DNA of 64,000 nucleotides, taken from contig JBBPII010000009.1 of assembly GCA_038040385.1 (NCBI GenBank), positions 124,001 through 188,000 on the forward strand, read 5' to 3'. The stretch's first letter is position 1, and each line of letters starts with the position of its first letter. Of this stretch, positions 8,388-16,024 are shown one piece after another. The stretch comes from Gilichinskyi gelida (GTDB taxonomy: Bacteria > Acidobacteriota > Thermoanaerobaculia > Gp7-AA8). The notes beneath the pieces are model-generated. The model did no database searches and was not told the DNA's origin. It was given only the letters and a program-made list of their open reading frames with translations. The position numbers and the translations under genes were made by a program.

Positions 8388-8762
8388 TTGCCCAAACCGA
8401 AATCGCCCCTCACCCCGCTGGAGCTGGAGATCATGAAGGTCCTTTGGGAGACTGGTCCTGCGAACGTGCAGACCGTGCAGGAGAAGCTGGCGCGGCCGCT
8501 GGCGTACACCACCGTCCAGACCATGCTCAACGTCCTGCACCGGAAGGGGCACGCCACCCGTACCCTGAAGCAGAAGGCGTACTTCTACCGGCCGTCGATC
8601 TCGCGCCGCGACGTGGCGAAGCAGGCGGTGGCCGACGTCGTCGACCGCCTCTTCTCCGGATCTGCGAGCAATCTGGTGATGAGTCTGGTGGAGACGAAGC
8701 AGCTTTCGGGCGATGAGCTGGCGCGGCTGCGCGACCTGCTCGACGAGGCGGACCATGAATAG
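8388..8762 (+). CDS. BlaI/MecI/CopY-family transcriptional repressor
   Basis: A winged-helix repressor of 124 residues. LTPLELEIMKVLWETGPANV and YTTVQTMLNVLHRKGH form the family DNA-binding domain, and the C-terminal helix region (about 75-120) would dimerise. A TTG start is used, 7 bases after AGGAG. Its stop overlaps the ATG of the M56 peptidase gene, the standard blaI-blaR arrangement: a membrane sensor-protease triggers cleavage of the repressor. Beta-lactam or another envelope signal is possible; no beta-lactamase is nearby. Confidence 0.9.
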   Translation: MPKPKSPLTPLELEIMKVLWETGPANVQTVQEKLARPLAYTTVQTMLNVLHRKGHATRTLKQKAYFYRPSISRRDVAKQAVADVVDRLFSGSASNLVMSLVETKQLSGDELARLRDLLDEADHE

Positions 8763-10464
8763 CGGCGTCATTGCAGCCTTCCTGATCAACGCGCTGGTGC
8801 AGATCCCGGTGATCGTGCTCGTCGCGCTGCTGGCCGCGCGCGCCATGCGCCGCGCGCCGGCTCGCCAGCAGCATCTGGTTTGGGTGGCGGCGGTGGCCGC
8901 GTGCGTGATCCTGCCGCTGGTGGCGATGAAACCGCGCAAAGTCGAGCGCATAGCCCCGGTGTCGTTCTCCAACCAACAACCAACGACCAACAACGAACGT
9001 TTTTCCCTCGACACCCTCCTCGAACACACCCAGCGCCCCGCGGCGCGCGGCGTGAACGTCGCCGCGCTCCTCGCCGCCGGCTATGGCGCCTTCATCCTCT
9101 GGCGCATCGCCGCGTTGACGACGGCCTGGGTGCGGACGCGCCGGCTCCTGCGCGTGGCGTCCATCGACGTCTCGGACGAAGTTCGCGCCCGCTGCGGCGA
9201 CGCATTGGAGAGGCTCGACGTTCCGATCCTCACCTCGTCCGCGGTCGCCACGCCGGTCACGCTCGGCGCGTTCGCGCCAGTGATCATCGTCCCGCGCGCG
9301 CTCCTCGACGAGCTCTCCGACCGCGCCCTCGTCGCGGTGATCGGCCACGAGCTGGCGCACATCCGCCGCCGCGACTACATCGTCAACGCCGTCGTCGAGA
9401 TCGCCACGCTTCCCATCTCCTTCCATCCGCTGACGGCGCTGCTCAAGCGCCGTCTCGCGGAGAGTCGCGAGCTGGCCTGCGACGAGCAGGTGACGCCGCG
9501 CCTGGTGCCGCCGCGCGACTACGCGCGCGTGCTGCTCGACGTCGCGTCGTTCGCCTCCGCGGCGCCGAAGGCGACGTACTCACTGACCATGGCGGGAGGC
9601 GCGTTCGAGGACCGCATCCGCCGCATCATCTGGAGGAAGACCATGAAGCATTCACGCGCTCTGGTGGCCGCGGCGTGGGCCGCGCTGGCGATCAGCAGCG
9701 TGGGCGCCGCCGCCATCGCCGTCCATCCGCCGCAGTTCACGCAAACCATTGAGGTTTCGGCGCTCCTGTCGTCGCCCGACGCCGAAACGCGCGCCGCTGC
9801 CGCCTGCAAAGCCGGCCGCGCCCGCGACGCCGCCGCGATTCCGGCGCTGCTGGCCATGCTTGGCGACGAGGCGCCCATCGCCGCGATGCGCTGCTACGAC
9901 GGAAACTGGACGCCCGCGCTGACCACCTTCCACCACCCCTCGCCGGGCGAGCAGGCGGCGCTCGCGTTGGCGTCGATCTCCCGTCCGGCGGTCGAGGCGC
10001 TGGTCGGCGCGCTCGATGACCGCACGCCCGCCGTGCGCCGCAACGCGGCCTGGGCCATCGGCGAGACTCGCGGCGGCTGGACCGTCGATCGCGACGCCGC
10101 GCTCGCGCCGCTGATCCGCCTGCTCGCCGACCGCGACGCCGGCGTCCGCCGCGCCGCCGCCTTCGGGCTGTCGGAACTGAAAGACCGCGACGCCGTCGAG
10201 CCGCTGATCGTGGCCTTGGGCGACCGCGACGCGGCCGTCCGCGGCACGGTGGTCTTCGCCCTCGGCGAGATTCGCGCCCGCCGCGCCGTGCAGGCGCTCT
10301 CGCAGCTCGTGGTCGGCGATGGAGACGCCGAGGTGCGCCGCGCCGCGGCGTGGGCCCTCGGCGAGATCAAGGACGGGCGCGCCGTCGACGCCCTCACCCG
10401 CGCCCTCGACGATCCGCACGTGCGCGCCGCCGCGCAACGCGCGCTCGAAGAGATCCAGGACTAA
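8755..10464 (+). CDS. M56 (BlaR1-type) membrane metallopeptidase with C-terminal HEAT repeats
   Basis: A 569-residue membrane protein. N-terminal helices (about 5-28, 42-57, 100-125) precede the zinc motif HELAH at 198-202 with ESRELACDE downstream as third-ligand region, and another helix near residue 310. In place of the usual penicillin-binding sensor, the C-terminus (about 345-569) holds PBS-lyase/HEAT repeats such as AVRRNAAWAIGE, GVRRAAAFGLSELKD and EVRRAAAWALGEIKD. Known for acidobacterial relatives; the HEAT part may sense a protein partner. A heptamer repeat is embedded in the coding sequence near residues 73-82. Confidence 0.9.
   Translation: MNSGVIAAFLINALVQIPVIVLVALLAARAMRRAPARQQHLVWVAAVAACVILPLVAMKPRKVERIAPVSFSNQQPTTNNERFSLDTLLEHTQRPAARGVNVAALLAAGYGAFILWRIAALTTAWVRTRRLLRVASIDVSDEVRARCGDALERLDVPILTSSAVATPVTLGAFAPVIIVPRALLDELSDRALVAVIGHELAHIRRRDYIVNAVVEIATLPISFHPLTALLKRRLAESRELACDEQVTPRLVPPRDYARVLLDVASFASAAPKATYSLTMAGGAFEDRIRRIIWRKTMKHSRALVAAAWAALAISSVGAAAIAVHPPQFTQTIEVSALLSSPDAETRAAAACKAGRARDAAAIPALLAMLGDEAPIAAMRCYDGNWTPALTTFHHPSPGEQAALALASISRPAVEALVGALDDRTPAVRRNAAWAIGETRGGWTVDRDAALAPLIRLLADRDAGVRRAAAFGLSELKDRDAVEPLIVALGDRDAAVRGTVVFALGEIRARRAVQALSQLVVGDGDAEVRRAAAWALGEIKDGRAVDALTRALDDPHVRAAAQRALEEIQD
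8971..8998 (+). repeat. Four 7-bp units inside the M56 gene
   Basis: AACCAAC, AACCAAC, GACCAAC, AACGAAC in tandem. They encode an Asn/Gln/Thr-rich linker between the second and third membrane helices and resemble one arm of the intergenic heptamer hairpins found elsewhere in this window. Confidence 0.6.
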
Positions 10465-10478
10465 CAACTAACCGCTTC

Positions 10479-10555
10479 GTCATCCTGAGCGCAGCGAAGG
10501 ATCTCAGACTGCGCTAACTGAGATGCTTCGCCGTCTACGCGGCTCAGCATGACGG
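10479..10555. repeat. Intergenic inverted repeat (GTCATCCTGAG type), copy 1
   Basis: Begins GTCATCCTGAGCGCAGCGAA and returns as GCTCAGCATGAC, with inner pairing GATCTCA / TGAGAT. A related copy is at 26631-26697. It fills most of the 110 bases between the M56 gene and the hydrolase gene, both on the plus strand, and could act as a terminator or mRNA 3'-end stabiliser. Confidence 0.7.
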
Positions 10556-10577
10556 GCAACTGGAGGAGCTCATCGTG

Positions 10578-12023
10578 ATGAGAACGCTATTCGTCTGTCT
10601 GGCCCTCGCCGCGTTTGTCGCAACCGCCGCCGCCCAACCCGCCGCCAAGATCCGGCCCTACGTCTTCCAATCCGGGAAAGGCGACAAAGTCGACGCCGAG
10701 CTCGGGACGTTCTTCGTGCCCGAGAACCGCACCAATCCGGAAAGCGCGAAGATCGAGCTCGCGTTCGTCCGCTTCAAGAGCACGGCGAAGAAGCCGGGCA
10801 ACCCGATCGTCTACCTGGCGGGTGGGCCGGGCGGGTCGGGGGTGGGGGCGGCGAAGGGAAGCCGCTTCCCGCTCTTCATGGCCCTGCGCGAAGTGGCCGA
10901 CGTCATCGCCTTCGACCAGCGCGGCACCGGGATGTCGCAGCGCGACATTCCGTGCAGCGATCCCGTCCTCGTTCCGCTCGACACGCCGACGCGCGAGGCG
11001 GTGGTGAAGGCGTATCTGCAGAAGTCGCGCGAATGCGTGGAGTACCACCGCGACTGGCAGCGCGTCGATCTGCGCGGCTACAACACCAACGAGAGCGCGG
11101 ACGATCTCGAGGCGCTTCGCCGCGTCCTCGGCGCGAAGAAGATCGACCTCTGGGCCATCAGCTACGGGACGCATCTGGCGCTGACCACCATCCGCCGTCA
11201 CCCTTCGAGCATCGGCCACGCTGTCCTCGCCGGCACCGAGGGGCCGGATCACACCCTCAAGCTGCCGAGCAACGTCGACAAACATCTCGCGGACATCGGC
11301 GAGTTTCTGCGGCGCGATCCGGAGTGGAGCGCGCGCGTCCCCGACTTCGTCGCGCTGGTGCGGCAGGTCCACGAGAAGCTGGAGAAGGAACCGGTCGTCG
11401 CCGAGGTTGTCGATCCGACCACCAAGCAGAAGGTGAAGGTGCCGGTGAACAAGTTCGTGATGCAGGCCTTCACGGCGGCAAACATGGGCACCACCACCAT
11501 CCGGCATTACCCGGCGATTTACTACGCCGCCTCGCAGGGCGACTTCACGGCGATGGGGGACTTCTGGCTGGGATTCTCGCGGCAGCCGATCGGCAACGCG
11601 ATGTCGATCATGATGGACTGCGCGTCCGGCGCGACCGCTGCGCGGCGCGAGCGGATCGCGCGCGAGGCGAAGACGTCGCTCGTCAGCAACTTCGCCGACC
11701 AGGTCTTCCCCGACATCTGCGAGGCGTGGGGCAATCCCGACCTCGGCGACGCCTTCCGCGCGCCGGTGCGCTCCGACGTCCCCGCGCTGTTCATCAGCGG
11801 CACGCTCGACGGCCGCACGCCGATCTCGAACGCCGAGGAGTACGCGGCGGGATTCAGCCGCGCGCATCACCTGATCCTCGACGGCGCCGTTCACAGCGAT
11901 CCGCTGTTCCTCTCCACGCCGAAGATCGCGCAGACGATGATGGCCTTTCTGCGCGACGAGTCGTTGCCCGCGCGCACGACGGTGGTCGTCGATCCGCCGA
12001 AGTGGGCGCCGGCGAAGAAGTAG
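10578..12023 (+). CDS. Exported alpha/beta hydrolase, tripeptidyl-aminopeptidase / S33 family
   Basis: A 481-residue exported hydrolase with signal peptide MRTLFVCLALAAFVATAAAQ. The oxyanion segment YLAGGPGGSG and DQRGTGMSQ are followed by the nucleophile in WAISYGTHLA (Ser195; usual G-x-S-x-G reads A-I-S-Y-G). ISGTLDGRTP carries the likely catalytic Asp and GAVHSD the His. Typical of proline-iminopeptidase-like enzymes that take oligopeptides. GGAGGAG lies 9 bases before this ATG; a GTG at 10575 is an equally possible start. Confidence 0.87.
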   Translation: MRTLFVCLALAAFVATAAAQPAAKIRPYVFQSGKGDKVDAELGTFFVPENRTNPESAKIELAFVRFKSTAKKPGNPIVYLAGGPGGSGVGAAKGSRFPLFMALREVADVIAFDQRGTGMSQRDIPCSDPVLVPLDTPTREAVVKAYLQKSRECVEYHRDWQRVDLRGYNTNESADDLEALRRVLGAKKIDLWAISYGTHLALTTIRRHPSSIGHAVLAGTEGPDHTLKLPSNVDKHLADIGEFLRRDPEWSARVPDFVALVRQVHEKLEKEPVVAEVVDPTTKQKVKVPVNKFVMQAFTAANMGTTTIRHYPAIYYAASQGDFTAMGDFWLGFSRQPIGNAMSIMMDCASGATAARRERIAREAKTSLVSNFADQVFPDICEAWGNPDLGDAFRAPVRSDVPALFISGTLDGRTPISNAEEYAAGFSRAHHLILDGAVHSDPLFLSTPKIAQTMMAFLRDESLPARTTVVVDPPKWAPAKK

Positions 12024-12030
12024 TTGCGGC

Positions 12031-12112
12031 GGGGTCTCGCGGTCTCGAGGTCTCGGGGTGGGCGGGGCCGCGAGACTGCGCGACCCCGCCGAGACCCCGA
12101 GACCCTTCACAT
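12031..12112. terminator. Inverted octamer repeat between convergent genes
   Basis: Left arm has GGTCTCGC, GGTCTCGA, GGTCTCGG; the right arm returns as CGAGACT, CGCGACC, CGAGACC, CCGAGACC. It occupies the whole gap between two converging stop codons. The transcript from either side would fold into a long GC-rich hairpin, consistent with a bidirectional terminator. No U-tract is visible. Confidence 0.55.
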
Positions 12113-12771
12113 CACTTCATCATTGCGGCAAGCGCGTCAAGCCGTGCGCTCCAGAACGCTCGCATCCGATCGGCGTCCGCCTTCGAGGTGAGCTTGCGGT
12201 GCTGGATGGCCACCTGGCTCTTCGTTTCGCCGCGGGGGAGGAAGAAGATGTCGACCGGCGTCCCGTCCTCCCACCGCACCCGCATCGACTTCTCCGGCTT
12301 CGCGGTGCGGACGGTGAGGTTCGCATCGGCCAGCCACTTCGCCCGTCCGCGCGCCGTCTTGAATGCGGCGTACAACTTCTTGACCGGCACGGCGACGGTC
12401 TTGCTCTTGCTGACTTCCCACTCGCCGCTGCGCCGCTGCCCTTGCGCGCGCAGGCCACGGATCCGTTCGTAGCCGACGGCGACCATCTGCGTCCACCAGC
12501 CGGGCGTGTGGTACTTGTCGTGGATGTGCTGCGCCAGTTCCCGGTGCGACATCTCCGTCCCCTCGGCGTGATCGAGCACGAACACCCATTTCTCCCACGC
12601 GCAGCCGGTGGCCTTTTTGACCGACTCGTCGCTCAGGCCGGCCAGCTTCTCGTAGTTGGTTGGCGTTTCGGGTTGCTTCTTGACGAGTTGGAGGCGCGCC
12701 GTGGTGTACGACTCGCCCGTCTTCTGCATGCGCGCTCGAACGAGGCGCTTGAGGTCTTTCTGCTTCGGCAT
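12112..12771 (-). CDS. DUF4287-type N-terminus plus SRPBCC-like C-terminal domain
   Basis: A 219-residue cytoplasmic protein. The N-terminal 70 residues (MPKQKDLKRLVRARMQKTGE, then YEKLAGLSDESVKKATG) match the small DUF4287-type domain; the rest (VAVPVKKLYAAFKTARGRAKWL, WEDGTPVDIFF, VAIQHRKLTSKADADRM) looks like an AHSA1/SRPBCC ligand-binding fold. No catalytic function can be assigned. AAGGAGA lies just upstream of the ATG at 12771. The frame antisense to the kinase further upstream is a shadow. Confidence 0.75.
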   Translation of the reverse strand: MPKQKDLKRLVRARMQKTGESYTTARLQLVKKQPETPTNYEKLAGLSDESVKKATGCAWEKWVFVLDHAEGTEMSHRELAQHIHDKYHTPGWWTQMVAVGYERIRGLRAQGQRRSGEWEVSKSKTVAVPVKKLYAAFKTARGRAKWLADANLTVRTAKPEKSMRVRWEDGTPVDIFFLPRGETKSQVAIQHRKLTSKADADRMRAFWSARLDALAAMMK

Positions 12772-12973
12772 CGCGAAAATCTCCTTCGTTCAGTCCGCGA
12801 GCCCGCCCCCCAGCGGCAAAGCCCTCGAACGAAGGTTTCGCCGGATACCGACCCGGGAGTGTGCTCCCCTTTGCCTCCGCCGTGGGCCTTCGCTGGGGGA
12901 AGGCCGAGGAGGTTCGGCGCGGATCATCGCCGCGCGAGATTGTAGCCGAAGCGGGTATCCTTGGCACATCTCT

Positions 12974-15505
12974 GTGACATTGCAGCCGGGGTTCCGCTTT
13001 GGGCCGTACGAAATCGTCTCGCGGCTTGGTGCGGGTGGGATGGGGGAGGTCTTTCACGCGCGCGACACGAAGCTCAATCGCGACGTAGCGCTGAAAGTGC
13101 TGCCGCAGGATTCGCCGGCCGGAATGGAGCGGCTTCGCCGCTTCGAGCAGGAGGCTCGCGCCGCCTCGCAGCTCAACCATCCCAACATCGTCACCATCTA
13201 CGACATCGGGCAAATCGATGGCGTGACCTACATCGTCATGGAGCTGGTGGAGGGGCGCAGTCTGCGCGATCTGACCGCCGAGCGCGCTCTGCCGCTCAAA
13301 CAAGTCGCGCGCATCGGCGCGAAGGTGGCGGAGGGACTGGCGGCGGCGCATGAGCGCGGCATCACCCATCGCGACCTCAAACCGGAGAACGTGATGGTCA
13401 CGCCCGAGGGATTCGTGAAGATCCTCGACTTCGGGCTGGCCAAGCTGACCATTGCCACCGGCGACAGCGACGCCACCGTCCCGCACACCACGCCGGGCGC
13501 GATCTTCGGCACTGTTTTCTACATGTCGCCGGAACAGGCCGCCGGCGAGGCGAGCGATTTCCGGTGCGATCAGTTCGCCCTGGGCGTCATGCTTTACGAG
13601 CTCGTGGCGCACAAGCGCCCCTTCGATCGCCGCACCGCGGTCGAAACGATGACGGCGATCATCCGTGACGAACCTCCGCCGTTGATCGAAAGCGGCACGC
13701 TTTCGCCGCAACTGCTGCACATCATCGGGCGCTGTCTGGCCAAGGAGCCGAGGGAGCGCTACGCGTCGACACGCGACCTGGCGCGCGATCTCCGCGAGGT
13801 GCGCGATGAGTTGAGCTCCGGCGTGCCTTCCGGCGGACGCAGCCTCGCCACTCGCAGGCGACCGTCGCGCGCCATGCGACGGTCGCTTGTCGCGGTCGCC
13901 GTGGCGCTGCTGGTCCTCGCGGCGGGCGCCGCATGGCGGATCTGGCACACGCAATCCGTGCCGCCTGCCGGAGGGCGGCACGCGCTGTATTTCATGCCTC
14001 TGCGCAGCGACGCCGGCGGCCGCGACGGCGAGGTCTTCAGCGTCGGCCTTACGGATGCCATCGCCGCCCAGTTGGCGAAGTCGCCTGCCATTCGCGTCAT
14101 CCGCCCGCTGGACGACAGCGCCAAGCCGGCGAATCCGGTCGACGCCGCGCGGCGTCACGGCGCCGATCTGATTCTGCAAGGCGTCGCGCAGCGGGTGGGA
14201 GACAACATTCGCATCAGCTACACCATCCTGGATGTGAAAACGTCGTCGCAGGTCGGCGGCGACAGTGTGAGCGGTCCGGGCGGCGACGTCTTCGCGTTGC
14301 AGGATCGTGTGGCCGCCGGAGTTCTTCGGGCGACGGGCGCGCCGCCGCTCGCGCAGGGTGGCGGCGTCGCCGGACTCGATCGCCCTGCCGACCAACAGAG
14401 CTACGTCACGGCACTCGGGCTCATGCACCGCCTGAAGGATGAGGCAGCGCTCGACGAGGCCATCGGCAGGCTGGAGGCCCTTCTGCTCAACGCGCGCGAT
14501 TCCGCCGCCGTCAACGGCGCGCTGGGCAAGGCACTGCTCACCAAGTACTTCTACAAGAAGGAAAACCCTCTCGTCGAGCAGGCATCCCTGTACGCGGAGC
14601 GCGCCGCGAAAATCGATCCCACCCTCGCCGAGGTCCATGTCACTCTTGGGGAGTTGAAGAAGACCAGAGGCGACTACCCTGGCGCGGCCGCCGAGTTCCA
14701 GGGTGCTCTTGCTCTCCACGCTGACCTCCCCGATGCCGCGCTCGGACTGGCCGACACATACGAGAAGATGGGCCGCGCCGCCGACGCCGAACGCGAGTAC
14801 CAGCACCTCCTGGTCCTGGCGCCAGATTGGCACAGGGCGTATTCGAAATACGGCGCCTTCTGTCTTCAAAACCGCCGCCCGGAAAAGGCAGTGGAGTTGT
14901 TTCGACGCCAGGCGCAATTGCTGCCCGACAGCGGGAAGGGCTACGGCAATCTAGGCGCGGCGCTTTTGGTGCTCGGCCGTCATGAGGAAGCGCTGCAGGC
15001 GCTGCGGAAGTCGCTGGCAATCGGGCCGGACAGCATCGTCTACGCGAACCTTGGCACCTGCGAATACAACCTCGGACTGTTTACCGACGCCGCGACGTCG
15101 TTCGAGAAGGCGACCTCCATGACAGGCGGTGACGCCACCCGCTGGATGAATCTTGGCGACGCGCGTCGCTGGGCGCCGGGGCAGCGGCCCAAAGCAACGG
15201 CCGCGTACGAGCGCGCCGTGGAGCGTGCCCGGGAGGCGCTGAAGGTCAATCCCGCCGACGGCCTCGCCCACGCCATCATCGCCAGCTCTCTGGCCAAGAT
15301 CGGGCGCTCAGACGAGGCGAAAACGGAGTTGGATGAGGCGCTCAAGCTCGAAATCACCAATCCGGACGTCCTGTACCAGGCCGCTGTCGTAACGCTGCTG
15401 CGCAATGACAAGGAGGGTGCCGCGGCGTGGCTGCGCCGCGCTACTGCCGCCGGCTATAGTCCCGACCTCGCCTCGCGCGACCCGGAGCTGGCGGATCTCA
15501 GATGA
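12974..15505 (+). CDS. Membrane serine/threonine protein kinase with C-terminal TPR domain
   Basis: An 843-residue Hanks-type kinase. P-loop GAGGMG is at 19-24, Lys41 in VALK, catalytic HRDLKPEN with Asp134, DFGLA from Asp152, and the APE-like SPEQAAGE. A membrane helix (LVAVAVALLVLAAGAAW, about 304-320) separates it from an extracytoplasmic part holding a FlgO/TolB-N-like region (400-480) and several TPR units, e.g. ADLPDAALGLADTYEKMGRA and EKAVELFRRQAQLLPDS. The GTG start is chosen because the family begins just before GPYEI. No SD is visible; a weak TATCCT at 12957-12962 could give a leaderless message. Confidence 0.9.
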   Translation: MTLQPGFRFGPYEIVSRLGAGGMGEVFHARDTKLNRDVALKVLPQDSPAGMERLRRFEQEARAASQLNHPNIVTIYDIGQIDGVTYIVMELVEGRSLRDLTAERALPLKQVARIGAKVAEGLAAAHERGITHRDLKPENVMVTPEGFVKILDFGLAKLTIATGDSDATVPHTTPGAIFGTVFYMSPEQAAGEASDFRCDQFALGVMLYELVAHKRPFDRRTAVETMTAIIRDEPPPLIESGTLSPQLLHIIGRCLAKEPRERYASTRDLARDLREVRDELSSGVPSGGRSLATRRRPSRAMRRSLVAVAVALLVLAAGAAWRIWHTQSVPPAGGRHALYFMPLRSDAGGRDGEVFSVGLTDAIAAQLAKSPAIRVIRPLDDSAKPANPVDAARRHGADLILQGVAQRVGDNIRISYTILDVKTSSQVGGDSVSGPGGDVFALQDRVAAGVLRATGAPPLAQGGGVAGLDRPADQQSYVTALGLMHRLKDEAALDEAIGRLEALLLNARDSAAVNGALGKALLTKYFYKKENPLVEQASLYAERAAKIDPTLAEVHVTLGELKKTRGDYPGAAAEFQGALALHADLPDAALGLADTYEKMGRAADAEREYQHLLVLAPDWHRAYSKYGAFCLQNRRPEKAVELFRRQAQLLPDSGKGYGNLGAALLVLGRHEEALQALRKSLAIGPDSIVYANLGTCEYNLGLFTDAATSFEKATSMTGGDATRWMNLGDARRWAPGQRPKATAAYERAVERAREALKVNPADGLAHAIIASSLAKIGRSDEAKTELDEALKLEITNPDVLYQAAVVTLLRNDKEGAAAWLRRATAAGYSPDLASRDPELADLR

Positions 15506-15550
15506 AACGTATGGTGTGCTCCATACACTACTCGACAGGAGAGAACGCCC

Positions 15551-16024
15551 ATGAATCGACGTCTGCTCGTACTGCTCACCGCGGTCTTGTGCCTTAGCTG
15601 CTCGACGATATACGACGACAAGGGGGTCGGACCCAAAGGGAACCCATGCGCGAAGTACACCCCCCTGTCTTCCTCCAACAGGCCGATCATCTGCGTCGAC
15701 GACCGCAATCTCAGCAAGCTCACTACGAACCCGTATGAGACCTGGGCGAAGAAAAACTCGCCGATCCGGTGGTACACGGTCACCGGCGCCGGCGGCTTGA
15801 CCATCACGTTCGATGATGCCGCTTGCGTGAACCAGGACAGCCTAAGCAAATGCTACGGCGGAGCGAGCTGCGAAGCGACCCTGACAAGCGGAAAGAAACC
15901 AGGCGAAAAGTGCACGTACTCGATCACGGTCTCGCGCGGCGACCAGACGTCGTCGGAGGACCCGATCATCATCATCGACACGGGGATGTACGACGATAAG
16001 GCGCTCGAACCGCCTTCTCAGTGA
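15551..16024 (+). CDS. Small predicted lipoprotein, function unknown
   Basis: A 157-residue exported protein. The signal sequence MNRRLLVLLTAVLCLSCS ends in a lipobox-like LSC. Six or more further cysteines (PCAKYT, IICVDD, AACVNQ, SKCYGG, SCEATL, KCTYSI) suggest disulfides in the periplasm. SD ACAGGAGAG lies 10 bases upstream. The last 7 bases overlap the convergent D-aminoacylase gene. No family recognised. Confidence 0.7.
   Translation: MNRRLLVLLTAVLCLSCSTIYDDKGVGPKGNPCAKYTPLSSSNRPIICVDDRNLSKLTTNPYETWAKKNSPIRWYTVTGAGGLTITFDDAACVNQDSLSKCYGGASCEATLTSGKKPGEKCTYSITVSRGDQTSSEDPIIIIDTGMYDDKALEPPSQ

Noticed and set aside
12137..14917. Minus-strand frame of 926 codons across the kinase gene
   Set aside because: Arg/Gly/Ala-rich antisense shadow of the kinase coding frame in GC-rich DNA; no motif, and the plus strand has clear kinase motifs.
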